Source of the DNA: Xenopus tropicalis
Taxonomy: Eukaryota; Chordata; Amphibia; Anura; Pipidae
NCBI RefSeq assembly: GCF_000004195.4
Contig: NC_030681.2
Location: 22,956,482 to 23,020,481 of the forward strand
DNA length: 64,000 nt
Direction: 5' to 3'
Positions 46,295 to 58,393 of this stretch are shown one piece after another. The notes under the pieces are model-generated. The model saw only the letters and a program-made list of their open reading frames with translations. It had not been told where the DNA came from and made no database searches. The position numbers were made by a program, and so were the translations under genes. The first letter of the stretch is position 1. The number at the start of each line of letters is the position of its first letter.

Positions 46295-46743
46295 AATATG
46301 AATCTAATTAAATAACACAATATCTGAAATATTCACAAAGGATACAACTATTTAAACGACGATATAGACCCAATTGTTTTATAATGTTTACAGAAGCAGT
46401 TATGGAAATATAATGAATGAATGACTAACTGTGCACACATACAGTATTACACATGCCTTGTGCTCAGCTGTTTAATAGGTTACTGCTACTATTATTACCC
46501 TTTAGCACGTCTCTATCCCCCATATGTAATAAAGGGAACTATGTTTGCCCAGTAGCAGCAACAGCCCATAACAACCAATAAGATTTTTGCTTTCAAACAG
46601 GTGACCAGTAAGTTCTACCTGCTGATCAGTTGCCTTTGGTTACTGCTCCTTGGCAAACCTAGCACCTTTTATTACATAACTCCCTAAGAAGCTAAAATTG
46701 AGCTACCTGTATTTTTTTTTATTTTCCAACCAAAACCACACTA
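46295..46743. other. unassigned sequence
   Basis: Nothing recognised. Confidence 0.35.
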
Positions 46744-47138
46744 TGGGACCGATTTACTAATCCACGAACAGATCGAAAGCGTCCGAATGTTTTTTTCGTA
46801 ATGATCGGTATTTTGCTATTTTTTTCGTTGCAACTTTTTCGTAGCCGTTACGACTTGCGCAAATTGTCGCGACTTTTTCGTAGCCGTCGCGAAAAAAACG
46901 GAAAGGTTTGCCCGCCGTTTACTAGCGCTCAATACGAAAAAGTCGCGACAATTCGCCCAAGTCGTAACGGCTACGGAAAAGTCCCGAAAATTCGCAACGG
47001 CTACGAAAAAGTCGCGACAATTCATGAAAAAGTTGCGACGGCGACGAAAAAATTGCAAAAAATACGCAAAATGTTCGTTTCCAATCCGATTTTTTCCCAT
47101 TCGGGATTCGGATTTGTGGATTAGTAAATCAGCCCCTA
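46744..47138. mobile_element. palindromic MITE, ATTTACTAATCCACGAA ends
   Basis: GGGACCGATTTACTAATCCA at the left and TGGATTAGTAAATCAGCCCC at the right. Relative of 1580-1897, with the same CG-rich repeats (CTACGAAAAAGTCGCGACAA) inside. Confidence 0.75.
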
Positions 47139-47552
47139 AGTTTCAGGGAAGGATCTATTTGGTTAGATGAACAGAATATTATAATATATTTGACTTAATG
47201 TATTCATAGCTTTAGAGTGCAAGTTATACTGTTCCATATTTTCTAATATATTCGTATATGAGTAAACATACACATTTAATACATACACAATTAATATTCA
47301 TATATTTGTACATAGGATCTGCTTGTAGGTACAAGTTATCTTAATGGGAAAAATTCGTCTGGCTAGGGCAAAAAAAAAAAAGATCATTAAACAAGCAATT
47401 TATCTCTTTAGAAGACAGAAAATAAATATTTATGCTCGGAAATGCAAATATCAAAGCCAATTAAAAAAACGAAGTTACTAAAAGGACATTGGACTTTATC
47501 TCAACTTAAGTGACAACATTTGGAAAGAATATTATTTTGCTCAGAGAAAACT
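47139..47552. other. unassigned AT-rich block
   Basis: GGAAATGCAAATATC near 47440 contains an octamer motif, next to AATTAAAAAAACG. Possibly regulatory, but nothing proves it. Confidence 0.25.
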
Positions 47553-47560
47553 ATAACGTT

Positions 47561-47887
47561 CAGGGCCGGATTTCAAAACCGACCGCCCCTAGGCGGCCCC
47601 CGGTCGCACGCCCCCCCCCCCCCGAGTGTGCATGCGCGCGTGACTACTGGTAGTGTGCATGCGCGCGTGACCAGCGGTAGTGTGCATGTGCAAACGGGCG
47701 GGGTGGGGGTGCAAGCGGGCATGCGCCGTGGGCCAACTTGCATACGGAGCAATGGGGAGAAGTCCCCATTGCTCCGTATGGGAGAGCAGACATTTCAAGA
47801 TTTTTGTGTGGCGGGGCGGCATGCCGCCCCCAGATTTCTGCCGCCCTAGGCCCGGGCCTTTGTGGCCTCTCCACAAATCCGGGCCTG
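47561..47887. mobile_element. hAT element, CAGGGCCGGATTT ends
   Basis: CAGGGCCGGATTT to AAATCCGGGCCTG. Perfect duplication ATAACGTT at 47553-47560 and 47888-47895. GC-rich interior with tandem TAGTGTGCATGCGCGCGTGA and a hairpin AATGGGGAGAAGTCCCCATT. Confidence 0.95.
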
Positions 47888-47895
47888 ATAACGTT

Positions 47896-48170
47896 GAACT
47901 GATAGTCAGCCAGAGATAGTTTGTGTGGGATTTTGTGTGATATGATCCAGATGCGGAAGTTCTATGTTATAACTCATCAGGCACCTAGAGGTTATCAGTG
48001 TTCTGGGCGGCATGTCTATTTTATGAGTGGATGGAAGGTTTTTGGTCTTTTACGCCAACCTTTTTGTCCTTTTCCCCCTCCTATTCTGGCACACCACCAC
48101 CTTTAATGCTGAAACAATACTGCTGTCCTTCCTTCTTGTTCCCACTGAAAAAAACCCAGAATAGACCCAA
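47896..48170. other. unassigned sequence
   Basis: Nothing recognised. Confidence 0.35.
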
Positions 48171-48756
48171 TGGGGCCGATTCACTAAAGGGCGATAACGT
48201 TTATTATTTATTAATTAAGTACTGCAGTTATTTCTGTCGCATTGCGTTAATTAGCGAATAGAAATAGTACTAACGCATGATTCACAAACACATATGAAGC
48301 GTTAAACGCGCTAAATATCGCATTAGTCTGTGCGAATATTAACACCTACTTGGGGCAGGCGGTAGTTAAAGAAAATTGTGGTTCGTGAGCTTTTGGCAAC
48401 ACAATATGGACTTTGCAGTGGGATTTATTCAAGTCTGTGTTGGCCCCAGAGTGATGCAGCCTCCAGTTTGCAGGGAAATGGGCATTTTCAGAACAGTAGT
48501 TTTCCGAAAGTAATGGTTACGTGCGTAATAGCGTGCGCTAATATAGCACGTGGTGAAATATATCGCGCACGGTGGGAAATAACACAAGAGAAATGCTCAT
48601 TGCGAGTTAAATAACGCAAAGAAACTTGCTTCTAAATGATAACAAGTGTCCTTTTAGTGAATCGAGTGTTAAGTCGCAAAAAATAAGAAGTGATAAAATT
48701 TGTAATGCATGCTATAAATAGCGCTCATTTTATCAACCTTTAGTGAATCGGCCCCA
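48171..48756. mobile_element. MITE with GGGGCCGATTCACTAAAGG ends
   Basis: GGGGCCGATTCACTAAAGG at the left and CCTTTAGTGAATCGGCCCC at the right. AAT on both sides is compatible with a 3-bp duplication. The interior is palindromic around GCGTTAAACGCG-type motifs. Confidence 0.8.
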
Positions 48757-50364
48757 ATGTCTTGAACCCAACATTGCCAGTCAGACTGGAGATTCGCCTC
48801 TTCCTGTTTATAACATGAAAATGTGGTGCAAGGACAAAATAACCATATGAAGAATGTTGTTTTGGAGCACATATTTGCAGGTTTCATCCAGTAGCATTCT
48901 ATACAGAAGAATTTTCATTTACAGTGTAATGAAATGATTCCCCCTCAAGCAAAGTAGATGATTCAGATTTCAGTACGGCAATGGCACCACCATGGAGTAA
49001 GTGGATGCTGGGGAACGGTATATGACTGTATTTCCAGTTCTTTTATGCACATCAGCCCAGGGTGAACTGATATACTTCCAAACAAGTATAAAAGATTGAA
49101 GAGAGATTGCAGAGCATGCTGGTTTAGTTCTATCACACTGTATTCTATAATGGGAAAATTAAACCAGCATATTTTGAAGCTAGATTTTTTTCTACTAACA
49201 CCACTGGCATTACCCAAGCATGGAGTCAAGTGATGCCTTACTCGAAAAAAAAGTCTTAGAAACAGGTTTGCTAATTAGTCCCCAATGAGCCACCATACAC
49301 ATTCTGTTAGTTTACATATTGCATGTGTGAATTTCACATGCAGGCGCGTTTCACACAGGCTTGTTTCCGTTGAATTTAGCAGCTGGCTTTGTTCATCAGT
49401 TACAGATTTATTTAATTATTTTGTGATCATCATACTTTGCTGCACATTGATCTACTATAATAAATACTGCCATTGTCATTCTGAATAAGGTACTGCCAAT
49501 TGTTTGGAAGGAACCCATAATAAAAAGTTGAGGCATTTTGCATTAACATTGTATGTATTTGTTCAAACTGATCATCTCTAAAGGTCTTCAGCCCTAAAGT
49601 GCCCGTTTTTGTTGTAAGGCTTTGATTGTGTAGGGAGGCACTGCCCAACTGGCAGCCCATGGCTGTATCGTTTGTGGCCCTCAGCCCTGTCATTTAGGTG
49701 CTTTAAACTTTGGTTTAGGTGATATATTCCTTCCCATCTGTGACAATATACCTACCTTAACTGCACATTTTCAATTGTTGTGAAGCTGTTTTGTAAATCT
49801 GCTAAGGATTATGTCTCTAGCTGTTGACATTTGTTGCACTCCTGGCTCTGACTCCTGAAAAAGTGTTGCAAGCCCACTGATTGAAAGACCAGGAGGAGAC
49901 CAGACTCCTGTCAAAGTGTTTAAACAGACAAAGAGAACAGAAAAGAAGATGAGGAGCTACTGGGGGCACTTTGGAGGCACAACTCTTTAATGCTAAATGG
50001 CTGCCGTTGCCTTGGGCTGGTACAGAAGCCCACAATGTCATGTACAACATTTCTCCCCTACTTCTTTATTTAGGTTTTAGTCCTCCTTTACTTTGGGATC
50101 CCAAGCTTAACTGACTCACTTCCTTTTGTGATCATTTACATGCTATTTTAGGGGTACAGAGACTGACTGCAATGTTTTTGGTAAGGATAATGTTGCCCAT
50201 ACATGGACTAATTGTTGACCATTCAGTTAGTACATGTTTGCCCATCAAGCAACATGATAGGATCACAACAAACATGCAGCTATTCACACTTGCATATTGG
50301 CCCATGGTGGGCTATATTTCTGATAAGGATACTCTGCCAAATTATTTTTTCCCTTTTAGAGAAG
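48757..50364. other. unassigned, with a hAT scrap near 49630-49700
   Basis: GGCACTGCCCAACTGGCAGCCC and GTTTGTGGCCCTCAGCCCTG recall an old hAT family end. CCATACATGGACTAATTG near 50196 recalls the 12613-12883 element. No gene. Confidence 0.35.
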
Positions 50365-50602
50365 AGATTCCCAAGCTTTTTTACCTGTGAGTGGGGGAGG
50401 AAAAACAATCATAAGAATGTTCCTGAGGGTGCTATTTGGTAGCCCAGATGTGGACTAGAAGCCTATAGGAGTCTCTGTTTGTCAGTACACCTCTATTTTA
50501 TGCAACCAAAACTTGTCTCCAAGGCAAGAATTCAAAAATGAGCCACTAGGAGCAACATCCAAGGGGTTGGGGAGCAACATTTTGTTCACGAGCCGCTGAT
50601 TG
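50365..50602. mobile_element. diverged CCCCAACC-family hAT fragment
   Basis: GATTCCCAAGCTTTTTTACC, CTGTGAGTGGGGGAGG, then GCAACATCCAAGGGGTTGGG and CACGAGCCGCTGATTG follow the family order. Target duplication lost. Confidence 0.7.
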
Positions 50603-51294
50603 ATAGGGAGGTTGATAAGTAAAATCAAAATAACCTTATTCATCAAGAAAAGCTATTTTGATAATCTCCTGAAACCTTTGCAAACATGTTTGCGAATACA
50701 ATATGTGGTTCTTTGACATCTAAATGAATTTATACGGTATTTTGGGTTCAGTATTTCATTAGAGAAATAATAAAATAAGCAAGGTGTGCTTGTATTACTT
50801 AATTAAATGCCAAAAGATAAAGCAAGTAGAATAATAGAATAGAAAAAGTGACAATAAGAAAACCAAAATGAATAAATGATATCAATTCAATTTCCATGCT
50901 AATAAGTAACCTAACGGAGTTAAATGTAAACAGTAATTGCTGTCATTTCAGTCATTTTCTTTCATTGTAAGCACAACCCTAATGCATAATTCCAGCTAGA
51001 GTGTTTCTTTTATTTACTGTAATTTGGAAGCAATAGAGGCTAACACCAAGCAAACCAGCGCAACGCTTTGTAAAGCTGAAAATGAAATTTTGTTTTGGAA
51101 GGGAAACAGCTGGACAATGAGAAGTAGCAGGTGGGAGAAGACGAGCATAAACAGTGTAAACAAGACAAACCAATATTCCACCAGTTAGAACAGATTCTTC
51201 GTTTTGCCTCAAGATGTTTTTCAGCTTTTTTCACAAATCCCGACAAATTTCCGGCAAAATAAAATCCCTTTGATATAATGATGATGCTAGTGAT
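50603..51294. other. unassigned sequence
   Basis: Nothing recognised. Confidence 0.35.
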
Positions 51295-51302
51295 GATGCT
51301 AG

Positions 51303-51500
51303 TAGCGATAAGCTAAAAATTAACGAAACGCAGCTACGGCATTACTTTTTTGATGCAACCGCAACTTACTTGATGCAACCGCAACTTTTTTCGATGTAAC
51401 CGTAACCTTTTCCTTGCTCGCCAGATTTTTGTCGCTCCAAATGGTGAAATGCGGAATTTCAAAGTGAAGCCATGTCTGCCAAAAAATGTGATCATCACTA
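51303..51500. mobile_element. TAGTGATGAGC-family hAT MITE, diverged left end
   Basis: TAGCGATAAGC at the left and GTGATCATCACTA at the right. GATGCTAG and GTTGCTAG flank it (7 of 8). The interior has three copies of TTTTTTGATGCAACCGCAAC-like modules. Confidence 0.75.
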
Positions 51501-51508
51501 GTTGCTAG

Positions 51509-52495
51509 TAGTGATGAGCAAATCTGTCCACCCCAGGGGCCCCTCACCCCCCAAGGTGGCCCTAAATCAAACAAACAGAACTGCAAGCACTGCGGACAAG
51601 GAAGTTTCACTAAAAACAGGTCTTTATTGGTCCATTTAAAAACAGAACGCCTAATGCATTTTGTGCGCGTGTGCATTTAATCATAGGCATAAACACATGG
51701 TGATAGGAAGGTTTAAATAGTGTTTTACAATGATTGACATGCACAGTGAGACAAGCCCACACCCACCCCCCAAGTTAAAAAAATTGATGGAAAAAGACCT
51801 CCGACAACATTGTATGTACAACAAGCAAAACTAGAGAATATATCAAACTAATTCATTTATCATTTATCAATATAATAAACATTGGATCGTTTATCAATAT
51901 AATAAACATTAAATCATAGTAAATAAATCCATATTGTTTGTAATGAATAAAGATAATAAATAATAATTGATAGTAAACTAGTGATCAAATCAATAGGAAA
52001 GAATATCAGACAATGGTATACCTGAGGCTAAGTATAACAACTAATGCCAAAAATAGAATTAAAGCCATTAGGGTGTTGTGTATTGAGAATAAATATCCAT
52101 TAAACCTCAGAACATATAAGCCTTGCATATATGTCTGTACATCTGCTGCCTGTGTCCCCCACAGGGGCCCCTGCTGTGCCTCCTAACCCCCGCAGGGTCC
52201 AACGTAGAAGCGCAGGCAGGGATCGGGTCTTGGCTGTAGGGGCCCACTGGGTTTTTTCCCAGTGTCCCAGCGTCCCAGTCCGACCCTGCAGTTGCATCAA
52301 CTAAGTCGTGGCCATGTAAAAAAGTTGCAGTCACATTAAAAAAAGTTGCGTCAAAAAGTCATGGTCATGCCAAAAAAGGTGTATGTGTCAAAAAAAGTCA
52401 TGTGCATTTTGCGGATTTTTTGCTGTTACCCAAATGTTCCAGCAGTTTCGCAAATTTTCCAATGAAGTGAAACGGGACAGATTTGCTCCTCACTT
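51509..52495. mobile_element. TAGTGATGAGC-family copy split by another insertion
   Basis: Left terminus TAGTGATGAGCAAATCTG (51509). Right terminus GGACAGATTTGCTCCTCACT (about 52475-52494). The interior is interrupted at 51534-52288. It directly abuts the 8-bp duplication of the previous copy. Confidence 0.7.
51534..52288. mobile_element. putative hAT insertion, CAGGGGCCCC ... CCGACCCTG
   Basis: CAGGGGCCCCTCACC at the left and CAGTCCGACCCTG at the right fit hAT-type CAG..CTG ends. An intermediate AT-rich part (51780-52060) has TAATAAACATT repeats. Target duplication not confirmed. Confidence 0.45.
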
Positions 52496-53109
52496 ACAAC
52501 GGCTAGAATCACCTTTATTTCATAAAATGTTTTCAGTACATGAATGTCATCTTTAAACACGTTAATGTCATGAAAGCATTAAACATCTGAATGCTATGAA
52601 TACCTTTATGCAAGTGCAATATTCTGCTACATTTCTAACATAAAAAGTGTTTTTCCACAAACTCTTTCCCTGTCTTCTCCACTTCCCTGCTGTTTCTATG
52701 CCTCACTTTTAATGAGATTGGAAACAGGGGATCTGCTATTGAAGATTTGCTGTTGATTTACTGTATAGCATTGCATTTTGTTTAGTAAGCTAACAAGGAA
52801 AGCTTCAAGGTTGCCTTGGTAAGCATCTTTGCTACTGCTGTGAGCGTTTATTCAAAAGAGCAGGTAAGCCCACACCTAATAGGGGAAAAAGCTCGAAATG
52901 GGATGCAGCAGAAATCAGTGACTATAATATTTCTTCTTTACCTATTGTATATTGTATAGCAAACTGAGATATGCCATATAAGAAATCTATAACACTGCTG
53001 ACTAATTCACTAATGATAAATTAGTTTTGAAAAAAAGTTTTCAAAGAGGAATGGTAAGTTGTATTTTACTGGAATTGTTACCCATTTGTGATTGTAAATA
53101 ATTTATGCT
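52496..53109. other. unassigned sequence
   Basis: A good donor-like CAGGTAAGCC occurs at 52861. No gene could be proven. Confidence 0.3.
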
Positions 53110-53491
53110 GGGGGTCATTTCTAAACACTGGGCTAAATTGCACCTAAGCAGTAGCCTATGGCAGCCAGTCAGATGTCTGTTTTCATTGTTCAACTGCCTG
53201 AAAAAAGCTTGGAGCTTGAAAAAAGGCCTGAAACGTTGTGTGTACCATCCAGGATTTGGCCATGATGGAATAAAGGCTTTTTATTAATAAAGATACTCTC
53301 CTTATTGGTGCGGTTCATTACTTCATTACATCATGTTGTAACACGTGATTACTACAGAAATTTGCACCGGGTGATAGAAAGTATTGGTAGGGAAGAAGCA
53401 TGCTGATTCGTCCTTTTGAAAAATGCTTATCACTGATTGGCTATGGTTTATTGCCCAGGTGCAGATTTGCCCGGTGTTTAGAAATGAACCC
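53110..53491. mobile_element. MITE with GGGGTCATTTCTAAACAC ends
   Basis: GGGGTCATTTCTAAACACTG to CGGTGTTTAGAAATGAACCC. An inner segment has CCTGAAACGTTGTGTG and AATAAAGGCTTTTTATT, as in other dispersed elements here. Confidence 0.75.
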
Positions 53492-54426
53492 AATTTTATT
53501 TCCATTTTTATCTCTTTTTCTCTACATCTTTTCTTGTAGCAATTCTTTTAAACTGTGAAAGAAATAAAGGATAAAGGGTCCTTTACCAATGTACATGCAA
53601 TGCAATTCAAACACATATTGATGCAATTTATTATGGTATCTGCTCCTGCACTTTAACATGGCTGCCAAAGTGTCCATCCTGCCTCTTCTGAGGAATGATA
53701 CCTGCCCCTGTTGATACTGCAAAACCCAGGAGCTACTCCACCCAGGCCCTGAAGGTCGATTTAGGGTTCCCATAGTGGTTTCCCTTCATAGATGCAACAA
53801 ATGCGTGCTCTGGAAATGATACAACCTTGCTAGAGGCAACCTGCACCCAATTTCCATAAAACTGCAAGTGCAATTGTGCCATTTTGGCACATTTGCAACA
53901 GAAACAACTCAGAGATATGCCACCATTATTCTGAAATTATGGGAAAATGCTGCATTATTCCTAAAAAAAACATGGCAGGTTGCCTATGAAAGATCAAGAT
54001 ATGTCTCTTATCATTAAAGTAGAAAATTAAGTATACATACACATCCTAGGGCATAGTAAAATACATTTCACATGTATTTTCATTTATATTTTTGTATTGT
54101 GTTTGCAATTTTTGAGAAAAATATCTGTGTATGTCAAATACATTTAAAAGCCTTTACATCAAAGGGCTCAACCAAGACCGGAGGGGGGGGGGGGGGGAGA
54201 GTTATTTTTCATAAGAAGAGACATGTAAAAGGGAAAGGTTGGTGGAAGCACAAAGGGACAACTGAGCTCTTTATGGTCTTGGAAAAATATATAATCCCCA
54301 GCAGGTCTTCTCCATCTTCCAATAACATTCTCTAATCAATACAACAACAGTAAAAAGAAGAACTCAACTGCGGAAAAAAACATCAGAAGTCTAAGCTTCT
54401 GACCTTTAGTTTATATTTTCTTACAG
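53492..54426. other. unassigned, with poly-G at 54183-54197
   Basis: Fifteen G residues, otherwise no feature. Confidence 0.35.
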
Positions 54427-54504
54427 ATCAGAGGAAGGCCACAGGACCTCACCTCTACAAACAGACCACCTGATGTGTTCCTATCACTCAGGATTGTTCT
54501 GAAG
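54427..54504 (+). CDS. speculative coding exon A (78 nt)
   Basis: A pyrimidine-rich tract ending TTTATATTTTCTTACAG precedes it and AAG|GTAATG follows, both good splice matches. In frame 0 it is open for 26 codons (IRGRPQDLTSTNRPPDVFLS...). The length is a multiple of three, so it would keep frame with the candidate at 56181. No protein family is recognised and an exon this short can arise by chance. Confidence 0.2.
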
Positions 54505-54540
54505 GTAATGTCTTAGCTGTTTAAACACATAGCTTTCACA

Positions 54541-55494
54541 ATAAGAATTATGCAGTTGGACTCATAGAACAATAATAGACTAATGGATACAGATGGAGAC
54601 AGATAAATGGACAGACAATGAGATACCAACAGCTTTACTTAAACTAAACTCATGAAAAATGTAAAAAGTCAACATTATTTGACATGGTCTTACAAAAGAG
54701 AAAACTAGATACATCAATTCAATAGACAGATCATATTCTAAGGTTTGTGGTGCATGAGAAACACAAACACAAGGTACTATAGCTGGCTATAAACAGGCCA
54801 ATATTGGCTACCAGTTCTACCAGTCCAATTGGCAGTTTATTGGTCTATGTACAGGGCCAAGACTATGGCCTCACTGACTGATATTTAGTCAAGGATTAGC
54901 CAGATATTGATCGAGCAGCTTTCAAAATTCTGATGAGGAGTAGAAGGGTCCTCTCATAAACCCCTTTTGTGAAGCTCCCAATTTCCAAGAGTCACTGCCC
55001 TTATATGTTTTAGGGCAATAAGAATTATGCAGTTGGACTGATAGAATGATAATAGGCTAATGAATACAGATGGAGAGAGATAAATGGACAGACAATGAGA
55101 TACCAACAGCTTTACTAAAACTAGACTCACAAAAAATGTAAAAAGTCAACATTATTTGACATGGTCTTACAAAAGAGAAAACCAGATACATCAATTCCAT
55201 GGAGAGATCATATTCTAAGGTTTGTGGTGCATGAGAAACACAATTATAAGGTACTATAGCTGGCTATAAACAGGCCAATATCGGCTACCAGTTCTACAAG
55301 TCCAATTGGCAGTTTATTGGTCTATGTACAGGGCCAAGACAATGGCCTCACTGACTGATATTTAGTCAAGGATTAGCCAGATATCGATCGAGCAGCTTTC
55401 AAAATTCTGATGAGGAGCAGAAGGGTCCTCTCATAAACCCCTTTTGTGAAACTCACGATTTACAAGAGTCACTGCCCTGCTATGTTTTAGGGCA
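54541..55494. repeat. tandem duplication, period 477 bp
   Basis: The block starting ATAAGAATTATGCAGTTGGA at 54541 starts again at 55018 and runs in parallel to about 55494 (TATGTTTTAGGGCA). There are scattered substitutions, so the duplication is not very recent. Each copy contains CTATAGCTGGCTATAAACAG and GTCCAATTGGCAGTTTATTG. Confidence 0.9.
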
Positions 55495-56180
55495 AACATT
55501 ATACTAATACGTTTCCGTTTTCTTTCTTGCAGTTTTATTAAGTCCATATATTAACAAAGATTTATGTATTTTTGTTTTCCGTAATTGACTTAAACTGTGG
55601 GAAGCCTTCAAGCATTTAGTAAAGTATGATGATTTCACAAGTCATGCAAGGACCACATCATTTGCCTTAATTATTTCTGTTAGCAGTAGGTTTATTTATC
55701 TTTTAGTATGGATGGCAGAAAGATGGAGCGATCTCAATAAGTTGTTCATGCCTTTGCATAAGGCACATTAGGAAAACATTTCAAAGAGGCAGAACTCTAT
55801 TGTAAAAATCAGATGCAATGAGTGATCATTGCTTCTGAAACATTTAACTAATTGGACAGACAAGCTGAGCCCTTTGGTCTTTGTTAGCTGTTATTGTTCC
55901 ATGGTTCTGTGCAACAGGGTAGGATCACAAGTGACAATTTGCCGTTTCTATCATACACAGGGGATTGTTTAACAAACCAGTCATAAGGACTAAAGCGAAT
56001 CACAAGGGCCGAGGTTTAGACTAACAGCTTGGCAAGTAAAACATAGATTGTTATGGAATGGGGGGAGGTAAACACAAAAACATCTGTTAAGGTGACAGTG
56101 TTGTGCAAAACAGTCTTGGTTGGCAGAGGCTGAGGGAAAAACATACTGAATGAATTCTAAAGATTTATTCTTTTGAACAG
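55495..56180. other. unassigned sequence
   Basis: No repeat ends; candidate intron between the speculative exons A and B. Confidence 0.3.
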
Positions 56181-56287
56181 GATGAGATGTTTGTCAGATG
56201 CGATAATGTGTTGCGTGCAGATGTGCAAAAGTTGCAGAGAGAAATTCTGGGCAGAAATCATGAGAAGCAGATGGAATTTGCTTCCAG
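56181..56287 (+). CDS. speculative coding exon B (107 nt)
   Basis: The acceptor TTATTCTTTTGAACAG precedes GATGAGATG. The end CCAG|GCAAGT fits the strong consensus of GC-AG introns. Open for 35 codons, with a coiled-coil-like composition (RADVQKLQREILGRNHEKQ). It ends in phase 2. The open frame continues past the proposed donor to 56615 but becomes lysine-rich low complexity. Family unknown. Confidence 0.25.
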
Positions 56288-56832
56288 GCAAGTGAGGTGT
56301 ATGATTATTTTCTTTACAACAAAAAGGCTAACAAATGTATCAGAAATGCACATGAAGAACATGCTACAGCAATACATGGAGGCTGTGATGTGGAGCATGG
56401 AATATAGGGCAATCAAAAAGAGATTCACTAAACAAATAACTAAGGGGAAAAAAAAGACAAAAAAGAAAAATACGCACAAGAAACGCATAATCCAAAAGTA
56501 TAAATTCAAGGAGAAGGGAGTTTTGTGTCCATTAACGGGGACATATTGTGTGAAAAACACACTTATTATATATAAAAACTCACCTGTGTTTTATTTACTG
56601 CTATGGAATTTTTAGAAGCCTATTTTTCAATGGGTGAAAGTTCGAACTCATGATAAATACGATTCTAAAAATCCCATAGGAATGAAAAGAACATGGGTGA
56701 GTTTTTTATACATCAAGCTCTAAACGCACATTTAGCTGTTGTCTATTGAGCATAAACCTTATGCATAAAATTTCCTACTAACAAAGTATTACCCCAGCAC
56801 ATATCAAGTATATCACTGATAAGTTTATATAT
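56288..56832. other. unassigned sequence
   Basis: A-rich at 56440-56480. No repeat ends. Confidence 0.3.
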
Positions 56833-57612
56833 ACAGGTATTGGACCCATTATCCAGAATGCTCGGGACCAAAGGTATTCCAGATAAGGGGTCTTTCTGTA
56901 ATTTGGATCTCCATACCTAAAGTCTACTAAAAAATCAATAAAACATTAATTAAACCCAATAGGATTGATTTGCCCCCAATAAGGATTAATTATATCTTAG
57001 TTGGGATCAATTACAGGTACTGTTTTATTATTACAGAGAAAAGGGAATCATTTAACCATTAAATAAACCCAATAGGGCTGTTCTGCCCCAATAAGGGGTA
57101 ATTATATCTTAGTTGGGATCAAGTACAGGTACTGTTTTATTATTACAGAGAAAAGGGAATCATTTAACCATTAAATAAACCCAATAGGGCTGTTCTGCCC
57201 CCAATAAGGGGTAATTATATCTTAGTTGGGATCAAGTACAGGTACTGTTTTATTATTACAGAGAAAAGGGAATCATTTAACCATTAAATAAACCCAATAG
57301 GGCTGTTCTGCCCCAATAAGGGGTAATTATATCTTAGTTGGGATCAAGTACAGGTACTGTTTTATTATTACAGAGAAAAGGGAATCATTTAACCATTAAA
57401 TAAACCCAATAGGGCTGTTCTGCCCCCAATAAGGGGTAATTATATCTTAGTTGGGATCAAGTACAGGTACTGTTTTATTATTACAGAGATAAAGGAAATC
57501 AGTTTTAAAATTCTATATTATTTGATTAAAATTGAGTCTATGGGAGACGGGCTTTCCGTAACTCGAAGCTTTCTGGATAATGGGTTTCCGGATAAGGGAT
57601 CCCATACCTGTA
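56833..57612 (-). mobile_element. tandem-repeat TIR element, copy 6 (5 units, reverse)
   Basis: ACAGGTATTGGACCCATTAT to GGGATCCCATACCTGTA. The divergent unit is on the left (GATTTGCCCCCAATAAGG). Confidence 0.85.
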
Positions 57613-58051
57613 TATATTATGTTGTTGTATGATGAAGGTGTCTCTCAAATGGTAAATCGATGGCAAAATCAGAAAAATAAAAACCAACTACTGTGGTCAA
57701 AATAACTAATAAGAATTGACGTTCTAAAGTGAATATGCCGATTGCCAGTCATTACTCATGTTACTCAGGTTTACATATAGTAGGCTACCATTTTGCATAT
57801 AGATTAATTAAAAATATTTGCTTTTGTTTGGTGATTTTTAAGGAAAGAACATCGCTTTTCCTACATGGGCAGGATTTAACCACTAAAAGGCAATATATAA
57901 AACTGTTCTGTATTATTTATAATGTTCGTATTATGCGTATGTGATGTAAGTCTATTTTCTTCCAATGTGCAAGCAATATTTAATCATCATGTTTGGAACA
58001 GCTAATGTCAATATATTTTACACGTTTGCATTGATCTGGGTTGGCTGTCAG
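57613..58051. other. unassigned sequence
   Basis: No supported feature. Confidence 0.3.
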
Positions 58052-58214
58052 TGAGTATAATCTTGATAAGATGGATGAAAGACTGGAGCTACAGCTCAGT
58101 GACCTGCCTCCTCATTTCTGCTTTGCAGCAGCAAATATGAATTCTTCTCAGGAATTGGATGGATCTCATATGGATGAATTACTCAAACAAGGTTGCACAA
58201 TTTTAGAATCCTGA
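58052..58214 (+). CDS. speculative terminal exon C
   Basis: After GGCTGTCAG the frame that completes a phase-2 codon is open for about 53 codons and ends at TGA (58212-58214). It passes an ATG at 58071 (MDERLELQLSDLPPHFCFAA...) and a second at 58137. The phase agrees with candidate B; that alone has a one-in-three chance. The acceptor is mediocre. A second, better acceptor-like CTCATTTCTGCTTTGCAG lies inside it at 58110-58127. No family is recognised. Confidence 0.2.
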
Positions 58215-58259
58215 GCTCAACAGAATTGCAAAATATAAATTTGCCTGCAAGATGGTATA

Positions 58260-58261
<2 letters not shown>

Positions 58262-58302
<41 letters not shown>

Positions 58303-58305
58303 AAG
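58262..58305. repeat. (TA)n microsatellite
   Basis: TA repeats with one interruption. Confidence 0.9.
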
Positions 58306-58393
58306 CAATAAAGCATAAATAAATGTTCTCCACACTGGTTCAATCTCTGTACTCTAAAAGATTTGGGTGTTTAAATGTCATACAGGACATTTA

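Noticed and set aside
47589..47876. GC-rich overlapping open frames
   Set aside because: They lie inside a TSD-bounded hAT element with tandem GCATGCGCGCG motifs.
52787..52863. Possible further upstream exon ending CAG|GTAAGC
   Set aside because: The frame compatible with the next candidate has an in-frame TAA at the best acceptor, so it was not included.
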